40,768 nucleotides of DNA, from contig CALMSP010000088.1 in the NCBI GenBank assembly GCA_937872405.1, positions 1 to 40,768 of the forward strand. Direction: 5' to 3'. Each line of letters starts with the position of its first letter. Positions within the stretch are counted from its first letter, which is position 1. Source of the DNA: an uncultured Saprospiraceae bacterium. GTDB lineage: Bacteria > Bacteroidota > Bacteroidia > Chitinophagales > Saprospiraceae. The notes beneath the pieces were generated by a model. The model was given only the letters and a program-made list of their open reading frames with translations. It had not been told where the DNA came from and did no database searches. The translations under genes and the position numbers were made by a program. Positions 17,314 to 26,385 of the stretch are shown here, in pieces.

Positions 17314-18291
17314 ATGAAAACGTTCATTATTTTCCTTTGCTTCACATTGATGGTTTTTTCCGTTCAATCTCAAAATGAACATCCGCTAATTTCAAAATAT
17401 GAAGGCTCGGTGCTTTTAGAAGCGCATGTAGAGGCTTTCATGACTTATACATTAGCCACAGGACCTGCCGAAAGGGATGGATTCACTAAGAAAGAAACGC
17501 CTGATGCAAAAGTACATTTTCATATTTATCAGGCACCAGCCGGAAAAGCGATTGAGGAAGTCTGGAAGAATTATATTTTGGCTTTGCAGGGAGCTGGTTT
17601 TCAAGTATTATTTAAATGTCAGGGAGATCAATGCCGGTCAGGAACATACAGCAATTGGGCGGTGCTGTTGTTCGGAAACAATGCCTATAATACGAATCAA
17701 ATTGAAAAGAAATCGAGTTTATCTAAAAACGCTTCTTACATCTATAGTGCTGACCGATATCTATCGGCGGTGAAGCAAAATGGAAATCAGAAAATTTATA
17801 TTGCCTTGAGTATGGCACAATTGAAAGATCGGGTTTTATATTTCTTGGATGTAATAGAACCGGCATCTTTGGAGGCAGGGAAAGTGACGATCAATCTTGA
17901 ATATTTACAAAATGAATTTAAAAATAACGGAAAAGTGGTGCTGTATGAGTTTCCTTTTGAAACCAATTCTGCTGCCTTATTACCTGAAAGTTTAAACCTC
18001 ATTTCTACAATTTATGATTATCTGAAAGGGCAAACTGGCAACGTTTATTATGTGGTCGGACATACTGATGATACGGGTCTGTTTGATCGAAATATGCAGT
18101 TATCAAAAGAAAGAGCAGCTTCCGTAGTCAACGAATTGATGAAAAAAGGAATCAAACAGTCTATGATTGTACCTCACGGGGCAGGGCCCTTGTGTCCGGT
18201 AGGTGATAACAGAACGGAGGGAGGAAGAGCTTTGAATCGAAGAGTAGAGATCATCCAGAAACTGGATTCCTCAACTGGAATAAAACGATAA
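17314..18291 (+). CDS. DUF4892/OmpA-family envelope protein
   Basis: A 325-residue exported protein with a clear signal peptide (MKTFIIFLCFTLMVFSVQSQ). Residues about 25-195 resemble the DUF4892 region that often precedes OmpA domains (HPLISKYEGSVLLEA, then alpha/beta segments with the cysteine pair CQGDQC). Residues about 210-320 form an OmpA-type peptidoglycan-binding domain: LYEFPFETNSAALLPES, VVGHTDDTG (the Asp that holds diaminopimelate), NMQLSKERAASVVNELM, and RALNRRVEII with the conserved Arg. It should link the outer membrane or periplasm to the cell wall. It converges with the kinase-like gene, only 35 bases away. Confidence 0.85.
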   Translation: MKTFIIFLCFTLMVFSVQSQNEHPLISKYEGSVLLEAHVEAFMTYTLATGPAERDGFTKKETPDAKVHFHIYQAPAGKAIEEVWKNYILALQGAGFQVLFKCQGDQCRSGTYSNWAVLLFGNNAYNTNQIEKKSSLSKNASYIYSADRYLSAVKQNGNQKIYIALSMAQLKDRVLYFLDVIEPASLEAGKVTINLEYLQNEFKNNGKVVLYEFPFETNSAALLPESLNLISTIYDYLKGQTGNVYYVVGHTDDTGLFDRNMQLSKERAASVVNELMKKGIKQSMIVPHGAGPLCPVGDNRTEGGRALNRRVEIIQKLDSSTGIKR

Positions 18292-18326
18292 GTCTGTTGT
18301 ATTATGATATTATGATATTGGGGTAT

Positions 18327-19838
18327 TTACGATTTTATCCATTCTTGGCGTTGTGCTTGAAATCGTCGGGCTACGCTTAGGGGTCGGAGGTTGCCTCTGC
18401 GTTTGAATTGGTGCTGCTCCATGCGCCGGATGATGTCGTCGAGGGTCGCTACGGCGTGTACGATGTACGAGCCTTTGTTCAGCATCACGCACTCGGCACG
18501 GGCGGCCATAGCGGCATCGGTGATTTCGGCGCGCGATGCAGTGCCTTTACGCGCCAGTTTTTCCAGCACTTGGGTAGCCCAGATGCCCGGTATGTGGGCA
18601 GCTTCGCAAATCCAGAGTATTTCTTCCTGCACTTCGGCGATGCGCTCGAATCCGATTTCAACGGCGAGGTCACCGCGTGCAATCATAACGCCTATTTTGG
18701 GGCTGCGCATGGCGGTTAGTAATAGCGACGGCAGGTTTTCAAAGGCTTCGCGTGTTTCTATTTTTAAAATGATGCCAATATCAGGGCGGTTGAGTTGTTG
18801 CAATTCGCGTTGTAATACTTCCACGTCGCTGGGCTGCCGCACAAAAGAATAACCGACGATATCGGCGTGGGTAGCCATGAAGGGCAGCGAGGCTTTGTCG
18901 CTCTGCGTGAGGGCGGGCAAGGAAAGCGAGCTATCGGGGAGGTTGATGCCTTTCTCTGGGCGTAGCTTGCTACCGTTGGCGGCCGCCTGATTGATTTTGA
19001 CGATGACCCGCTCTGCACTGGTATCGGTGATGATGCCACCGATTTTGCCATCGTCAAAATAGACGCGGTGCCCCATACGTGTATCCTGAAAAATTTCGGG
19101 TAGGTGTACCACAACTTCCAAGGGTTGCTTAGGTTGGTTATCGGCGGAGAGGGTACGCACCAAGTGGATTTCATCGCCTATCTGAATACGAGCATAATTT
19201 TTCTTTTTTTCCAATCGGCTGAGCGTTGCGGTGCGCAGCTTGGGCCCTGGCAAGTCCATATAAATCAAGCACCGTTTGCCGGTTTCCTGCTCTCCCCGAC
19301 GGATATTGCGTATCATGCGCGCCCATACCGGGGGAGCGTCATGACTGGTATTGATGCGGGCAATGTCCATACCTGCCAGTAGTAGCCCATGAATGATTTC
19401 ATAATCGTTCGCAGCTTCCGAAGGCATGGTCACCATGATGCGCGAACTTTTGCCTCGGTGTTGTTCGCCAAGCAGTTGCAGCGCATGTTCTTCTAAGCGT
19501 TCGCGGCTGCTACGATAGTCGAGTGACGAGCTATATTCAAAGCGATCGGGGGTGTCCTGTGCAATCATTTGTAATAAATGAAGGATATTTTGCAAATTCG
19601 TTAGCGTGTAGCCCTCCGAATGCCCCAACGAAGAAATGCTGCGCGCGGAGAGTTCTTCTTGTAGGTTGCGCAGATCAAATGTACGCAAGGATAGATAATG
19701 CAGCAGGTTGCGCGCACTTTCGTAATAATGCGGTTGCACCTGTGCCAGAAGCGCGCTATACGCCTGCTCTTCCTGACAGATATGATGGAGTATATGTCGA
19801 ATAGCAGCTATAAGGGACGCCGTATCTTGTTTTTCCAT
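18327..19838 (-). CDS. Divergent pyruvate kinase homologue lacking the C-terminal domain
   Basis: A 503-residue protein. Residues 1-130 form a helical N-terminal extension not found in standard pyruvate kinase. The barrel follows: ARINTSHD (the R, N and S of the active site), DLPGPKLRT (standard form DTKGPEIRT, so the Thr and Lys after Asp are Leu and Pro), ILKIETREAFENL (catalytic Lys and metal-binding Glu), IARGDLAVEIG (metal-binding Asp) and ATQVLEKLARKGTASRAEI. It ends shortly after VMLNKGSYIVHAV, where normal enzymes have VMLSGETA and continue about 120 residues into the allosteric domain. It may make pyruvate and ATP from phosphoenolpyruvate without allostery, or act on a related substrate; the catalytic core looks intact. 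Convergent with the OmpA-family gene. Confidence 0.85.
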   Translation of the reverse strand: MEKQDTASLIAAIRHILHHICQEEQAYSALLAQVQPHYYESARNLLHYLSLRTFDLRNLQEELSARSISSLGHSEGYTLTNLQNILHLLQMIAQDTPDRFEYSSSLDYRSSRERLEEHALQLLGEQHRGKSSRIMVTMPSEAANDYEIIHGLLLAGMDIARINTSHDAPPVWARMIRNIRRGEQETGKRCLIYMDLPGPKLRTATLSRLEKKKNYARIQIGDEIHLVRTLSADNQPKQPLEVVVHLPEIFQDTRMGHRVYFDDGKIGGIITDTSAERVIVKINQAAANGSKLRPEKGINLPDSSLSLPALTQSDKASLPFMATHADIVGYSFVRQPSDVEVLQRELQQLNRPDIGIILKIETREAFENLPSLLLTAMRSPKIGVMIARGDLAVEIGFERIAEVQEEILWICEAAHIPGIWATQVLEKLARKGTASRAEITDAAMAARAECVMLNKGSYIVHAVATLDDIIRRMEQHQFKRRGNLRPLSVARRFQAQRQEWIKS

Positions 19839-20142
19839 AATTTTTTTTGATGAAAATCAGTCCATCATTTTTAAAATAGCACAGCCTTTAATTTTAATAA
19901 AATGCTCATTAACAATGCTTTGCAAATTAATAAATAAAAACTGCAAAAATGCTCCGTTATTTAGTTGGTACCTCATTATGCAACAATATTATTCATTTTT
20001 ATGCTGTAATTCAATGATTTTGGTCAGTTGGCGTGCGAATTATATCATTCTCAATTAGCGAAGTCCGATTTTTATGCATAAAAAATTGATAAACAGCAAG
20101 TTAATAAGTGCGCCGTATTGAAATGGCATCTGGTCACGACCG
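19839..20142. other. Intergenic, nothing recognised
   Basis: An AT-rich 304-base gap between the kinase-like gene and the end of the NUDIX gene. It must hold the promoter of the former, but no good TTG-N20-TAnnTTTG match, RNA gene or repeat was seen. Confidence 0.6.
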
Positions 20143-20694
20143 TCAGATCAATCCGCGGTGCGCGAAGAATAAGAGCAAAGCATTGACCGTATGCGGATGT
20201 TGGAATGCTCCGGCGCGCCAAGATTGGAAAACCTCCTCGATCGGGAAAGCAACAACGACAAGGTCTTCGCCTTCATCGAGTTGTAGCGGCTCGGTCAGGC
20301 TGACGCCTTCTGCAAGGTAATAATGGATATAATTGGTCATAAACACCGGATTGGATGGAATGCTACCCAAGTAATGCCACTGCCCGCCGGTGTAGCCAGT
20401 TTCTTCGCACAGTTCGCGCTGCGCGGCGGCGTCGCGGGGTTCGTCAGTGTTTACTAATCCGCCGGGCAATTCCAATAGGCTTTTGCTGGTACCAAAACGA
20501 TACTGTTGCACGAAAAGTAGCTGCTGTTCGGTGGTGAGCGCTACTACATTAGCCGCATCGGGGCTATCCAACACAATCATTTGCTGCACGATGCCGTTGC
20601 GAGGGTTCTTCATCCAGTCGAATCGCGCGCGAAATAAGCGCAGGTCAGCTAGCGTTTCGGATCTCACGCATTCCCAGTCAGCAGGTTGTTTCAT
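20143..20694 (-). CDS. NUDIX hydrolase (ADP-ribose pyrophosphatase type)
   Basis: A 183-residue protein with a complete NUDIX box at about 79-101: G-LVNTD-E-PRDAAAQ-RELCEETGY, matching Gx5Ex7REUxEExGU with all metal-binding glutamates. The flanking segments ALTTEQQLLFVQQYRFG and LELPGGL, and a WHYLGSIPSNPVFMTNYIHYYLAEG stretch after the box, are of the ADP-ribose/nucleotide-sugar pyrophosphatase class. It likely hydrolyses an X-linked nucleoside diphosphate such as ADP-ribose to AMP and ribose phosphate; the exact substrate cannot be read. Divergent from the TolC gene. Confidence 0.9.
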   Translation of the reverse strand: MKQPADWECVRSETLADLRLFRARFDWMKNPRNGIVQQMIVLDSPDAANVVALTTEQQLLFVQQYRFGTSKSLLELPGGLVNTDEPRDAAAQRELCEETGYTGGQWHYLGSIPSNPVFMTNYIHYYLAEGVSLTEPLQLDEGEDLVVVAFPIEEVFQSWRAGAFQHPHTVNALLLFFAHRGLI

Positions 20695-20903
20695 TATGAT
20701 ATATTATTAAAATGCGATGTAAAAATAAGAATTAATGGCAATGTGTTATTCTAAAAGTTCAAAATGTTAAGAGGATATCAAAACCTGGCGAACGGGAAAA
20801 ATACATAGTTGGGTTTTGTCTAAAAAATTGTTTTTCGGCACACGTTGGCGGCAAAGGAAAATAAAATAACTGCTGCCGTTCCGTTCCTTCGTATTACATT
20901 ATG

Positions 20904-20911
20904 TAGCTTTG
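20904..20911 (+). promoter_or_regulatory. -7 element TAGCTTTG of the tolC-like gene
   Basis: TAGCTTTG is an exact TAnnTTTG. No good -33 TTG is found at the right distance. A start near 20916 would place the ATG at 20957 about 40 bases downstream and exclude in-frame starts further upstream. Confidence 0.4.
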
Positions 20912-20956
20912 GCATCAAATTATTATATGATATACAATCAACAGGAATTACTGCAT

Positions 20957-22291
20957 ATGATGAGGCATTATCTTATTCTGATTCTGATCTGGTGTAGCGG
21001 GGTGCTCAGCGCTCAGGAAAATCTTAGCCTGCAAGAGGCCATTGCCATTGGGCTGCGCAACAATTATCAGGTTCAGATCGCGGAGCGCAACTTAGAAATC
21101 GCAGAGAATAGTAATGACTGGGGGCTGGCTGGGCGCTATCCGTTGATTAATGCGACGCTGAATATTAACAATAATTACAATAACAACAACAACCCGGCAT
21201 CCTTCTTCCCGCAGATTCAATCTTTGTCGTCGGCGGTGGTACCTGGCATAGATGCTACGTGGACGCTCTACAACGGTTCGCGCATTCGCCTGACCAAGCA
21301 ACAATTGGAAGAGCAGGAGCGCCTGGGGCAGAGTAACCTGCAAATCATTGTAGAGAATACGATTCAGCGAATTATTTTAGCTTATTACCAAGCATTAGTA
21401 CAGGAAGAGCAACTGCGGGTTCGGGCAGAAGTGCTTCGCCTGTCGCGTGATCGCCTCAATTACAGCAACGTGCGGCAGGAATTTGGGCAAGCCGCTACTT
21501 TCGATGTGTTGCAATCGCAGGATGCTTATCTGAATGATTCCACCAGCTACCTAATTCAACTCAATACGCATGAAAATGCGCTGCGCGACCTGAATCTGGC
21601 GATGGGATTGGATCAGCTTGATGCGCGCTACAACCTGACGGATGCGCTGGAACTGGAAATACAAAATTATGCCTTGGAAGACCTCAAAGCACAAATGATA
21701 AGCAATAACCGTACCTTGCAGAATCTCTTTATCAATAGGGAGATTGCGCGCTTTGGTACACGCCTCGAAGAAACGCGCATGCTACCTGCGATCAACCTAC
21801 GGATAGGACTTACGGATAATATTGGCTACAACATTTTTTCTACGGCGGTGTCGGTCAGCGGCGACGAGCGCAACTTTGGCGGCATTCGCACCAATGCGCT
21901 CAACCTTTTTGGGGGCATCACGGCTACGCACACCCTGCTCGATTGGGGCGTGCGGCGCCGCAGCATACAGAATGCCCGCCTGCGGGAGGTCACCGCTCAA
22001 ATTGGTATTGAGGATCAGAAACGAACGCTTTTTACGCAGTTGGAAAATACATTTGCGACCTACAACACGCAGAAACAATTGGTAGCGCTTACCAATCAAT
22101 TGGTACAAAACGCCCAACGCAGCCTTAACATCGCCGGAGAGCGCTTCGATAGTGGTCTGATTAATGTTTTTGATTACCGCACGGTACAGCTATCGTACAT
22201 CAGCGCGATCCAGTCTCGGCTCAATGCTATCCTGAATTTGAAAAATACCGAAACCGAAATGCTTCGGCTAACGGGGGTGCTGGTGCGATAA
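20957..22291 (+). CDS. TolC-family outer-membrane efflux channel
   Basis: A 444-residue protein with a signal peptide (MMRHYLILILIWCSGVLSAQ) and two tandem outer-membrane-efflux repeats. The first opens with NLSLQEAIAIGLRNNYQVQIAERNLEIAE, typical of TolC proteins, and contains the long coiled-coil helix IIVENTIQRIILAYYQALVQEEQL. The second starts near FINREIARFGTRLEETRMLP and includes LDWGVRRRSIQNARLREV and a closing helix with SLNIAGERFDSGLINVFDYRTVQLSYISA. It forms a trimeric barrel and periplasmic tunnel for tripartite efflux or type I secretion. No membrane-fusion or inner-membrane pump gene is adjacent, so its partners lie elsewhere. The start is set by the signal peptide and the -7 element at 20904; an in-frame ATG one codon later is equally possible. 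Confidence 0.93.
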   Translation: MMRHYLILILIWCSGVLSAQENLSLQEAIAIGLRNNYQVQIAERNLEIAENSNDWGLAGRYPLINATLNINNNYNNNNNPASFFPQIQSLSSAVVPGIDATWTLYNGSRIRLTKQQLEEQERLGQSNLQIIVENTIQRIILAYYQALVQEEQLRVRAEVLRLSRDRLNYSNVRQEFGQAATFDVLQSQDAYLNDSTSYLIQLNTHENALRDLNLAMGLDQLDARYNLTDALELEIQNYALEDLKAQMISNNRTLQNLFINREIARFGTRLEETRMLPAINLRIGLTDNIGYNIFSTAVSVSGDERNFGGIRTNALNLFGGITATHTLLDWGVRRRSIQNARLREVTAQIGIEDQKRTLFTQLENTFATYNTQKQLVALTNQLVQNAQRSLNIAGERFDSGLINVFDYRTVQLSYISAIQSRLNAILNLKNTETEMLRLTGVLVR

Positions 22292-22307
22292 AAGCGCAAG
22301 ATTTTTT

Positions 22308-23162
22308 TTATGTAAAATGCTTCAGCATAATCACTTCCTGCTCGGTGAGGTGACGCCAGAAGCCGCGCGGCAAATCTTTTTTCGTTAGCCCCGCGTAGTA
22401 CACGCGATCTAATTTTTTCACCTCATAGCCCAAGTGCTCGAAGATGCGACGCACGATGCGGTTCTTACCGATGTGCAACCGAATGCCCACTTCACTCCTA
22501 CGGCCGCCCTCTATGTAGTCAACGCCATCCACTTCTGCACGACCATCCTCCAACTCCAGCCCTTGCCGGATGCGCTCCAGGTCGGCTTTGTCCACTGGCT
22601 TATTGAGTTCCACTTGGTAGAATTTTTTTACTTTATGGCTGGGATGCGAAAGTTTTTTGGCCAAGTCGCCATCATTGGTGAGCAGCAGCAGTCCCGTCGT
22701 CAAACGATCAAGGCGCCCAACCGGAAATACGCGCTCAGCAACTTGATCCTTTAATAGGCTGATGACCGTTTTTCGGCCTTTCTCATCGCTGAGCGTGGTA
22801 ATATAATCTTTCGGCTTATTCATTAAAATATACACCTTGTGTTCCTCTGGGCGGATATTTTTGCCTCTAAATTGCACCTGATCGCTCGGTTGCACTTGGT
22901 AAAATGGCTCTATAACCACTGCGCCATTGACCGATACCTCACCTGCCTTGATATGCTCCACCGCCTGCCGCCGAGAGCAAATTCCGCAATGCGCCACGTA
23001 TTTGTTCAGCCGCATGGGTTCATCTACTTTGGGCGTAGGATGAACGACCTTGTGGCTGGCCGTGCGTTCTTTCGAGCGCGAGGGCTTTGCTGATGTCGGG
23101 CGGGGGCGGCGAGATGGCCGCGCACCCGATGAAGCCGAATTTTTCTTTCGTTTTGGTTGCAT
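22308..23162 (-). CDS. Pseudouridine synthase, RsuA/RluB/RluE family
   Basis: A 284-residue protein. The first 50 residues are very basic and low in complexity (KRKKNSASSGARPSRRPRP...), probably an RNA-binding tail. An S4 RNA-binding domain follows at about 51-98 (MRLNKYVAHCGICSRRQAVEHIKAG). The catalytic domain has the motif VFPVGRLDRLTTGLLLLTNDG at about 144-164 with the nucleophilic Asp in GRLD, then KKFYQVELNKPV and later IGKNRIVRRIFEHLGYEVKKLDRVYYAG. It converts specific uridines of 23S (or 16S) rRNA to pseudouridine; the RluB type is likely but the target position is not certain. Converges with the TolC gene with 16 bases between stops. Confidence 0.92.
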   Translation of the reverse strand: MQPKRKKNSASSGARPSRRPRPTSAKPSRSKERTASHKVVHPTPKVDEPMRLNKYVAHCGICSRRQAVEHIKAGEVSVNGAVVIEPFYQVQPSDQVQFRGKNIRPEEHKVYILMNKPKDYITTLSDEKGRKTVISLLKDQVAERVFPVGRLDRLTTGLLLLTNDGDLAKKLSHPSHKVKKFYQVELNKPVDKADLERIRQGLELEDGRAEVDGVDYIEGGRRSEVGIRLHIGKNRIVRRIFEHLGYEVKKLDRVYYAGLTKKDLPRGFWRHLTEQEVIMLKHFT

Positions 23163-23387
23163 AATGATTATAAATACGGAATTGTGATCATTGCAGCATG
23201 GTTTTTGGTGGCTTTTTAAATATCAAACATTTGAAATGAGCTATTTACACCATTTTCAAAAAAAATAAACTGGCATCTAACTTCTAAAATGGTATTCGTC
23301 GCTTATTAGGTATTGCTCATTTTAAACGCTCCCCAAAAAGGGCTGCATGTATATTACAACAATCGTTTTATTCAATAAATATTTTAT

Positions 23388-23437
23388 GAATATCGCATCA
23401 TGTTTTTAATCGTATTTTGAATGTCGCATCATATTTT
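23388..23437. repeat. Two imperfect tandem repeats (31-bp period)
   Basis: GAATATCGCATCATGTTTT (23388-23406) recurs as GAATGTCGCATCATATTTT (23419-23437), 17 of 19 identical, spaced by 31 bp, just past the dnaB stop. Otherwise the AT-rich gap 23163-23475 shows no gene. Confidence 0.6.
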
Positions 23438-23475
23438 GATACACTAAACAGCCTCCCCTCCCCAAAAGTCTGATG

Positions 23476-26295
23476 TTAAAATGGAATGTCTTCTTCTTCG
23501 GTGTTCATGCGTGAAGGACGGGTGATGATGCCCAGATTCTCCGCTCCAGAAAAATCATTAAATGACAGATCGTCCAGGTCCGAAAAGCGAGCAAATTGGT
23601 CCGTGAAACGCAAGCGGACGTCTTTTAGTGGGCCATTTCTATGTTTGGCTACAATGATTTCCGCAATACCTTTCAGTGATTCACCTTCGGGGCTTTCGGT
23701 CACTCCATAATATTCCGGTCTATATATAAATGACACAATATCAGCATCTTGCTCGATAGAATTGTGCACCAAAATATCATTCGCAACAAAATTGTGCACC
23801 TCCGGCACGGTCAAATCATAGACATCTTCTACCCCCAATGGATGAATAGCTACTATTTCGTCCCAAAATATATCAGAATGCGCGTATTTCTTCAACGCTT
23901 TATCTTGAATAACTTCGTACAATCGCTGCATCCGCACCTTCGAAATGTCTTTGCGCTTCACAGAACCCGCGTAGGATTGCCCTAATTGAGCAAACAAATT
24001 GCGGTAGGTAATTCCCTGCCGCTGCATCGCCGGATAGATAAGCTCATCCCACGCTTCTTTCGGTATGATGTCGGTAGTAGGATTTTCTTCTATTTTTTCC
24101 AGCGCACGGATCACGGATTGGATCATGTCGCCCCTTTTGCCAAAACAGCCAATGTCTTTCAAAAAACGAATCTGATTGGATACGCCCCAAATCTGAACAT
24201 GATAATGGTCTCTGTCGGTATCTTTTCGCTGCTTGGCGATCTGAATGCTGGAAAGCACCCCCAGCCTTAGAAGAAGGTGTTGGATTTGGGTAGCCAGCAT
24301 CTTGCTGGATGTAGCGTAATATATGGCTCCGGCGGGTTTTTTATTTTCCAATAATTTCCAGCTGATACTACCGTTGGTAGCCCAAAGATGGTGAAGAAAA
24401 AGTTGGATTTGTGACGCATTGCATTGGAAAATCGCCTCCGGAAGCTGTTTTTCATAAGAACAAACCCGTTGCAAGCACAGTTTTTCGTACCATTCGGTAA
24501 TTGGATGCTGCCGACCGTGCGCCAGATGGTCTGGACTGGGCAGATAAGCATGCTGCTCGTTTTGCTGGGCGACTATTCTGGCTTCGATGCCAAATAAATT
24601 TCGAGCCGCTGTGGCTACTATTTTGATGTTTTGCGCATCCGCACTGGTATAATGATACGGCTGACGAGGAAGCACACATCCACTACCCGTTAAATGAGCG
24701 ATAAGTATCAATTCATCATCCGAAAGAAGGCTGACAGGCCGGCTGACTGGGATGTTTCGAGGGGTAGCAATTTTATCTCCTACTTTTAACTGCTCTAAGG
24801 CCGTCCAGCCAGCTATTTTTAAAAATGGATGATTGGCACTGGCTTTAATGCTTCGACCACTGCGGGTGACCAATTTGAATACCTGTTTTTGTCCGGAGTG
24901 AAACGCTTTTAGCAAAGCATAAGGCCGTACCGTGTGGCATCCATCAAGCGCTAAAACCTTAAAATGGGTCGGTATGGGTTTTTCTGCCAATTCTTTGATT
25001 GGAATACATTTGCCCGTTACCGCATTCTGAATTAATGTGTCGCCGCTTAGGCAACCCGACTCCCTTAGGTCGCTCAACTGCGGGCGCTTGCTGCCTCCGC
25101 GCACTTCTACCGCTCGGCTGAGCTGCGACAGGGCAATGACCGGCACGCTCAGTTCTTTGGCTAATCCTTTGAGGGCACGCGATATGGCACTCACCTCCTG
25201 CTCGCGGTTGCCACGTTGGTTGTCGCCGCCACCGCTCATCAGTTGCAAGTAATCAATTATAATCAGTTGAATATCATGTTGCATCTTCATCCGGCGGCAT
25301 TTGGCGCGCAGTTCGAAGATGTTGATGGCTGGCGTATCGTCAATATAGATAGGGGCTTCGCTGATGCGTTCTATGGCGACGCTGAGGCGCTCCCAATCGT
25401 CTTTTTCCAATTGTCCGTTGCGCAGTTTACCCGAGGACACCTCTGCTTCCATGGCAATCATGCGCTGCGCTAATTGCAGGCTGGACATCTCCAAGGAGAA
25501 AATGGCCAACGGCTTTTTGAATTCTACCGAAGCATTGCGAGCAATCGAGAGGACAAAAGAGGTTTTACCCATACCGGGTCGGGCCGCAATGATAATCAGA
25601 TCCGAAGGTTGCCAGCCAGAGGTCAGCCGATCCAATTCGGTAAAACCAGTTGGCACGCCGGTCAGCCCGTCTTCTTTGTCTTTAAGCTCCTGCAATTGTT
25701 TAAAGGCCTTACTGACCAACGATCCCATGCTATCATACCCCCGACTCATATTTTGCTGTGCAATGGCAAAAAGCCCTTGCTCGGCGCCGTCCAGCAGGTC
25801 GAATACATCAGTCGTATCTTCAAAAGAATCGCGGATAATGCCCGTGGATACGCGGATTAGTTCGCGTTGAATGAATTTCTGAGAAATGATGCGCGCATGA
25901 AATTCAATATTTGCAGCAGAAGCAACTTTATTGGTCAGGTTGGCTAAATACGCGGGGCCGCCGCTGCTTTCGAGGTCACCCGACTTTTTCAGCTCTTCCA
26001 TAACCGTCAGTAAATCAATTGGTTGGGAGCGTTCAAACAGGCGGCGCATCGCCTGATAAATCAGCTGGTGAGCGTCGCTATAAAAACTTTCGGGTCGCAA
26101 AATGTCCAATACAATAGACATAGCTTCTTTGTCGAGCATGAGCGCACCCAGCACGGCTTCTTCCAGCGCAATAGCCTGTGGAGGAACTTTACCAAATACA
26201 TAATCCGATAGTTCCTCGCCGCGTTTTCGAGTACTGCCCATGGGCTTTCGTATTGCGCCCTTGGGGTCTTTGCTGGAATGTTCAAGCTCTGCCAT
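23476..26295 (-). CDS. dnaB: Replicative DNA helicase DnaB containing an intein
   Basis: The precursor is 939 aa: N-extein 414, intein 431, C-extein 94, giving a mature helicase of 508 aa. The N-terminal helical domain (PPQAIALEEAVLGALMLDKEAM) binds primase and forms the ring collar; the RecA-like motor has Walker A RPGMGKTS at about 239-246, IFSLEMSS, the Walker B IIIDYLQLM and ALSQLSRAVEVRG. The intein interrupts DLRESG/SIEQDADIV, within the conserved loop before SFIYRPEYYG. DnaB unwinds DNA at the replication fork. The ATG at 26295 is chosen since TAGCTTTG (26344-26337) places the transcript start downstream of the alternative upstream ATG at 26367, and MAELEHSS is a plausible start. A DnaA-box cluster lies just upstream. 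Confidence 0.96.
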   Translation of the reverse strand: MAELEHSSKDPKGAIRKPMGSTRKRGEELSDYVFGKVPPQAIALEEAVLGALMLDKEAMSIVLDILRPESFYSDAHQLIYQAMRRLFERSQPIDLLTVMEELKKSGDLESSGGPAYLANLTNKVASAANIEFHARIISQKFIQRELIRVSTGIIRDSFEDTTDVFDLLDGAEQGLFAIAQQNMSRGYDSMGSLVSKAFKQLQELKDKEDGLTGVPTGFTELDRLTSGWQPSDLIIIAARPGMGKTSFVLSIARNASVEFKKPLAIFSLEMSSLQLAQRMIAMEAEVSSGKLRNGQLEKDDWERLSVAIERISEAPIYIDDTPAINIFELRAKCRRMKMQHDIQLIIIDYLQLMSGGGDNQRGNREQEVSAISRALKGLAKELSVPVIALSQLSRAVEVRGGSKRPQLSDLRESGCLSGDTLIQNAVTGKCIPIKELAEKPIPTHFKVLALDGCHTVRPYALLKAFHSGQKQVFKLVTRSGRSIKASANHPFLKIAGWTALEQLKVGDKIATPRNIPVSRPVSLLSDDELILIAHLTGSGCVLPRQPYHYTSADAQNIKIVATAARNLFGIEARIVAQQNEQHAYLPSPDHLAHGRQHPITEWYEKLCLQRVCSYEKQLPEAIFQCNASQIQLFLHHLWATNGSISWKLLENKKPAGAIYYATSSKMLATQIQHLLLRLGVLSSIQIAKQRKDTDRDHYHVQIWGVSNQIRFLKDIGCFGKRGDMIQSVIRALEKIEENPTTDIIPKEAWDELIYPAMQRQGITYRNLFAQLGQSYAGSVKRKDISKVRMQRLYEVIQDKALKKYAHSDIFWDEIVAIHPLGVEDVYDLTVPEVHNFVANDILVHNSIEQDADIVSFIYRPEYYGVTESPEGESLKGIAEIIVAKHRNGPLKDVRLRFTDQFARFSDLDDLSFNDFSGAENLGIITRPSRMNTEEEDIPF
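23761..25053 (-). other. DnaB intein with degenerate LAGLIDADG endonuclease
   Basis: A 431-residue in-frame insertion from Cys1 (CLSGDTLIQ) to the terminal VHN, followed by Ser+1. Splicing blocks are present: block A CLSGDTLI, block B SIKASANHPFLKIAGW with the His, block F VYDLTVPEVHNFVANDI and block G LVHN. So protein splicing should work. The middle matches the DOD homing-endonuclease layout of DnaB inteins such as those of Rhodothermus and Synechocystis (LPRQPYHYTSADAQ, HGRQHPITEWYEKL, YYATSSKMLATQIQHLLLRLGV). However, its two LAGLIDADG motifs read LIAHLTGSG (usual GDG) and LFLHHLWATNGS (usual ATDG), so both catalytic Asp residues are replaced. Confidence 0.93.
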
Positions 26296-26336
26296 AGTGT
26301 GATGGGTAATTATCCTTACCTTGCCCGGTTTCCCTA

Positions 26337-26344
26337 CAAAGCTA
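26337..26344 (-). promoter_or_regulatory. -7 element TAGCTTTG of dnaB
   Basis: On the minus strand TAGCTTTG matches TAnnTTTG; 20 bases upstream stands GTG, one mismatch from TTG. The predicted start near 26331 gives a 36-nt leader to the ATG at 26295. The first DnaA boxes lie about 40-90 bases further upstream. Confidence 0.5.
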
Positions 26345-26385
26345 CAAGTTATTGAGCAGATTTGCACGTTAAAAAAACGAGGCGC

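Noticed and set aside
26296..26367. Upstream ATG for DnaB (24 extra residues)
   Set aside because: The predicted transcription start near 26331 lies downstream of it, and the residues are not typical of the family.
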